Source of the DNA: Pedobacter riviphilus | GTDB lineage: Bacteria; Bacteroidota; Bacteroidia; Sphingobacteriales; Sphingobacteriaceae | Direction: 5' to 3' | NCBI RefSeq assembly: GCF_014692875.1 | Contig: NZ_CP061171.1 | Coordinates: forward strand, 4,402,001-4,466,000 | Length of the DNA stretch: 64,000 nt | Part shown: one piece after another, positions 60,898 to 64,000 of the stretch | How positions within the stretch are numbered: position 1 is the first letter of the stretch | Layout of the letters: the number at the start of each line of letters is the position of its first letter | Position numbers and translations under genes: made by a program | Notes under the pieces: model-generated | Databases searched by the model: none | Told to the model about the DNA's origin: nothing | Seen by the model: the letters and a program-made list of their open reading frames with translations, nothing else

Positions 60898-63711
60898 TTA
60901 CATTCTTATACGGCGACCGCCATCACCTCCCTGACCAGGCATTTGCATATCTCCACTCATATTTCTTCCTCCAATGCGAGTTAGAGAATAAGTGAAAGAG
61001 AACATGTAATAACGTTTTAACACATTATAGTTTAAATCTGTAATTGAAGTACCTGATGTCGTTCTCGAAATACCTGTATTTTGATTCAATGCATCATTTA
61101 CAGAAAATTTAAAGGTAGCCCGGTTTTTAAAAAACTGACGGCTGATATAAGGGTTAATAATGGTATATTCCTGGTTATACAAATCGCCACCACCAAAATT
61201 TCTGAAATAATCGATATCCATAGCCAGCCTGATGTTTGCCGGAAATACGTAGCTCACATTAAAGCTCGGGTTAATGGTGTAATACTGGGTATTTGCCGAT
61301 TGCTGTGCCGAAAACGTAGAGTTAGTATAACTACCGGTTATACCACCGGTTAAATCAAATTTATCAACGTTGGTAACCAGTTTATAACCATTAGATATGG
61401 TATAACTATTGGTCACATTTTTCACCAGTTGAGTGCTCGCGTTAGGCGCAATAAAGTTTACGTTTCTGCTATACGAACCATTACCCGAAATATTTAAGGT
61501 AAGCTTCCGCTCAGCCATTAAAGGTAAAGACCAGGTAGCATTGGCATTACCAGCATAAACGCCATTAACATTAATGTAACTAACCTGCTGAAGGCCGCCA
61601 CCTATTGGAACAACCGTATTTCCAATACTGTTAAATGTCTGCGTAAGGTTTAATCCAGCAAAGAAGAAACGACCACTTTCGATATTGAAATTATTGAAGT
61701 TAATCCTCAACTGGTTATTAAATGAAGGTTTCAAGTCCGGGTTACCTACGTAACGGGTTTGCGAATTTGTATTATCTGGGATAGGCTGAATCTGATCGAT
61801 GCTTGGCTGCGTAGTTGAACCGCGGTAATTGATAAATAATCGTTTACGGTTACTGAAATTATATCTGAACTGCGCAGATGGCGTAATGTTAATGAAGTTC
61901 TGTGTACGTTTTAAACCTGTAGTTAAATTGGTATTCACCCTATTGGTCTGCTGTGCGGCTACACCAATGTTCCAGTTGTATTTTTTCTCTGTTGTAGTAA
62001 AACTAAAACCAGCCGCATTGGTTAAAGTACGGTTATTATAAATATTCGAAAAGGTATTATCTACTAAATCGAATTGCAACGTAAGGGGATTATAGTTAAA
62101 CACGTCTCTCTGCGAATCGCTGTTTGAGTAACCGTTCTGATAATTAAACTCTACGCTTAAGGTTTTATTTAAAGGCTCAGTATATACCACTCTTGTGGTA
62201 TTGCTTATCGCATGGCTATTGGTGTTGTTTAACTGATTGGTTAGCGAATCTCTTTTTACTCCGTTTTCTGTAATATGATCTAAACGGTAATTTTGATTGG
62301 TCCCGTCGTTATCATTTATGCTGGTGTTTACATTTAATGATAGTGTGCGGCCCCTACGCTTAAAACTTTTACGCACCAATAAATTATTGCTAATGGTAGG
62401 TGTAGCAGCAGTCGTGGTGTTGCGTTGTTCACCTATAGTGGAGCCGTCACTAAGTATTCTGGTATAACTATTAAAGTTATTTCCATCTGTTTCGGTATAG
62501 GCCAGGTTTGGCTGTATTTTAATAGATAATGAAGGATTGATCTTCGTATCCACCATAAAGTTGAAACGGTGGTTGGTACGGTCGGTTGTATTGTTTAAAT
62601 TCTGCGTAACATCAGTCGTACTACCCCCAAAAAGATTTTGGATATGTGAGTCCTGAATGATATCAGCAGTCGATTTATTGAAGAAATAACTGGCCTGAAA
62701 CTGTGTGCCATCTTTGTAAGTATCGGCAAAGTTTAAACCCGCAGCATTGGTTGTAGTGATACCACCTCCGCCACCGCCGGAGTTACCTCCACCGCCGCCG
62801 CCAAAACCGCCACGGCCGCCACCACCACCACCAAATCCGTTTCCTACGCCACCACCCTGGCCAAAGTTTTGTTTATTTACGTTATTAAACTGACCGATGA
62901 AGCTGATCTGACGGTCATCATCAAACTTGTTTACATTTAAACTGGCATCGTAACGGTCGTTAGAACCATAGCCTACAGTACTGTTACCGAAATAACCGTG
63001 TTTCATGCCGTTTTTAGTGGTAATGTTCAGGATTTTATTTCTGGTTCCATCATCAATACCGGTAAATTGTGCCTGTTCAGAAAGCTCATCAATTACCTGT
63101 ATTTTATCAACCATATCTGCTGGTAAGTTTTTGGTTGCCAGTAAAGGATCGTTACCAAAAAACTCTTTTCCATCTACCTTTACTTTGGTAACGGTTTCAC
63201 CCTGTGCTTTGATACTCCCATCTTTAGCGACCTCAATTCCAGGCACTTTCTGCAACAAGTCTTCAACTACTGCATTTTCGCGTACTTTTATCGATTTGGC
63301 ATCAAACTCTACTGTATCCTTTTTCACCACAATCGGAATTGTAGCGGTAACATTTACGGTTTTTAAATCAACGCCGTCGTCGCTCATGGCAATTTCGCCG
63401 GCATTTACTGCTGCTTTAGCCACTTCTATATCTTTAGTAGCTGTTTTTAAACCTAAAAAGGCAGAATAAATCCTATACTTACCCGGAGCTATGGCCTTAA
63501 AGCTAAAACTTCCATCAGGATTGGTTTGACCGGATGCCACAACACTCGAATCTTTTAAACTCTTAACTGCTATTGTAGCAAAATCAACCGGCTTTTTATC
63601 TTTCGCGTTAATTACTTTTCCACTTATCGAACCAGTATTTTGAGCCTGAGCAATATATCCACAAAATAGGAGCACAATGAATATTGCGCTCTGAACGTTT
63701 CTTTTCATCAA
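60898..63711 (-). CDS. Outer membrane beta-barrel protein (OMP_b-brl_3 type), paralogue 2
   Basis: A 937-residue outer membrane protein with the same order as paralogue 1: signal peptide (SAIFIVLLFCGYIAQAQ), regulatory domain (GSISGKVINAKDKKPVDFATIAV), plug motif (VVEDLLQKVPGIEVAKDG, VKVDGKEFFGNDPLLATKNL) and barrel. A striking poly-Gly loop lies at about 280-315 (GQGGGVGNGFGGGGGG ...), in a region predicted to be an early extracellular or plug-barrel segment. The tail is MPGQGGDGGRRIRM. Separate transcription is likely, because a terminator and 176 bp lie before paralogue 1. Confidence 0.87.
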   Translation of the reverse strand: MMKRNVQSAIFIVLLFCGYIAQAQNTGSISGKVINAKDKKPVDFATIAVKSLKDSSVVASGQTNPDGSFSFKAIAPGKYRIYSAFLGLKTATKDIEVAKAAVNAGEIAMSDDGVDLKTVNVTATIPIVVKKDTVEFDAKSIKVRENAVVEDLLQKVPGIEVAKDGSIKAQGETVTKVKVDGKEFFGNDPLLATKNLPADMVDKIQVIDELSEQAQFTGIDDGTRNKILNITTKNGMKHGYFGNSTVGYGSNDRYDASLNVNKFDDDRQISFIGQFNNVNKQNFGQGGGVGNGFGGGGGGRGGFGGGGGGNSGGGGGGITTTNAAGLNFADTYKDGTQFQASYFFNKSTADIIQDSHIQNLFGGSTTDVTQNLNNTTDRTNHRFNFMVDTKINPSLSIKIQPNLAYTETDGNNFNSYTRILSDGSTIGEQRNTTTAATPTISNNLLVRKSFKRRGRTLSLNVNTSINDNDGTNQNYRLDHITENGVKRDSLTNQLNNTNSHAISNTTRVVYTEPLNKTLSVEFNYQNGYSNSDSQRDVFNYNPLTLQFDLVDNTFSNIYNNRTLTNAAGFSFTTTEKKYNWNIGVAAQQTNRVNTNLTTGLKRTQNFINITPSAQFRYNFSNRKRLFINYRGSTTQPSIDQIQPIPDNTNSQTRYVGNPDLKPSFNNQLRINFNNFNIESGRFFFAGLNLTQTFNSIGNTVVPIGGGLQQVSYINVNGVYAGNANATWSLPLMAERKLTLNISGNGSYSRNVNFIAPNASTQLVKNVTNSYTISNGYKLVTNVDKFDLTGGITGSYTNSTFSAQQSANTQYYTINPSFNVSYVFPANIRLAMDIDYFRNFGGGDLYNQEYTIINPYISRQFFKNRATFKFSVNDALNQNTGISRTTSGTSITDLNYNVLKRYYMFSFTYSLTRIGGRNMSGDMQMPGQGGDGGRRIRM

Positions 63712-63862
63712 AAAAAATTAGATATTAAATGTAAAACTAAGCTATCAGACTGTAGAAAAGTCGAAAGGTTTGTTAAGGTGTGTTAAAAGCTTGGTAACAT
63801 TTTAAATACAGCCAAAAGAAGGTAGTCAGATCGAAAAGGAAGATCGATCAGTAAAAGGGGGA

Positions 63863-63988
63863 TTATTTTTGTGGTGAGGGATAACTTTTGTAATATACTT
63901 TTGGGCAGTTACAGTTCTTTTTAAAGATACTGCATCCACTTAAACATATGGCCACAATTACACAAATGATGCTAACTTTTGTTTTCAT
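63863..63988 (-). CDS. Tiny lipoprotein
   Basis: A 41-residue frame on the minus strand beginning ATG at 63988: MKTKVSIICVIVAICLSGCS, then IFKKNCNCPKVYYKSYPSPQK and a stop at 63863. It has a textbook lipoprotein signal (hydrophobic core, LSGC lipobox, Cys19), and the mature peptide has a CNCPK motif. Small CxCP lipoproteins of this type occur in Bacteroidota, but I know no function. It is too short for most ORF callers. It lies upstream of, and in the same direction as, barrel paralogue 2. Confidence 0.65.
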   Translation of the reverse strand: MKTKVSIICVIVAICLSGCSIFKKNCNCPKVYYKSYPSPQK

Positions 63989-64000
63989 TGATTTTATTTT

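Noticed and set aside
62760..62860. CRISPR-like short repeats in the barrel gene
   Set aside because: The repetitive sequence is GGN codons for poly-glycine within an open frame; there are no spacers.
63948..64000. Plus-strand frame starting near 63950 at the window end
   Set aside because: It is the antisense of the small lipoprotein signal peptide, which has a much better case on the minus strand.

Overview
The window looks like a chromosomal segment of a Bacteroidota bacterium, most likely family Sphingobacteriaceae (Pedobacter-like). Four things point there. Many genes have Bacteroidota promoters (a TTTG box about 19-20 nt upstream of TAnnTTTG) and no Shine-Dalgarno sequence. The gene neighbourhoods are typical: pyk / IPExxxVDY gene / acpP-fabF-rnc, and yicC-gmk-nadD. 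The outer membrane receptors have a carboxypeptidase-like N-terminal domain (Oar and OMP_b-brl_3 types). Interspersed palindromic repeats resemble those of soil Bacteroidota. No prophage, insertion sequence or CRISPR array is visible.

Layout: 1-9.4 kb is an accessory stretch: the end of a HEIGH-type metallopeptidase, an SDR-like protein, dipeptidyl peptidase IV, an EamA transporter, a rifampin phosphotransferase homologue, and an SDR/AraC pair. At 9.4-9.8 kb a tRNA-Ser(GGA) is abutted by a GIY-YIG nuclease gene, with a broken copy of the tRNA 5' half on the far side. At 9.9-14.4 kb lies pyk and the fatty acid/RNase III cluster. At 14.5-16 kb are two tandem carboxypeptidase-like proteins, one frameshifted. 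At 17-20 kb is yicC-gmk-nadD, interrupted by a DUF2281/PIN toxin-antitoxin pair, with nadD frameshifted. At 20-31 kb are a GH3 enzyme, a thioredoxin-like protein, TatD, TcdA and an AddAB-like helicase-nuclease pair. At 31-40 kb are a GNAT, a VOC protein, pyruvate dehydrogenase E1 beta, DUF1801, DUF4419, Tex, PnuC and ORF6N proteins. At 40-42.8 kb is rplM-rpsI-rpsB-tsf. Its usual continuation, pyrH-frr, sits 8.7 kb further on at 51.5-52.9 kb. The gap holds a Tat-exported phosphoesterase, nagA, a class II cyclic nucleotide phosphodiesterase, an Oar-type receptor and a lipoprotein. At 52.9-55 kb a LacI regulator and an Lrp regulator flank two tRNA-like RNA genes. At 55.5-57.9 kb is feoAB, and at 58-64 kb are two paralogous outer membrane barrels and a tiny lipoprotein.

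The most unusual object is the pair of tRNA-like RNAs at 54,086-54,230 and 54,307-54,420 (minus strand). Both have complete acceptor, D and T arms that show compensatory base changes, a shared anticodon-like arm, and an oversized branched variable arm. They appear to have their own promoter and terminator. I do not recognise them as a named RNA family. The next most interesting locus is the GIY-YIG/tRNA-Ser arrangement, which looks like an insertion at the anticodon loop with rebuilding of the tRNA.

Two frameshifts (nadD and one tandem paralogue) are each repaired by adding a single G to a run of four, so they may be sequencing errors rather than true pseudogenes. All family assignments are from sequence motifs read by eye; no database search was run.
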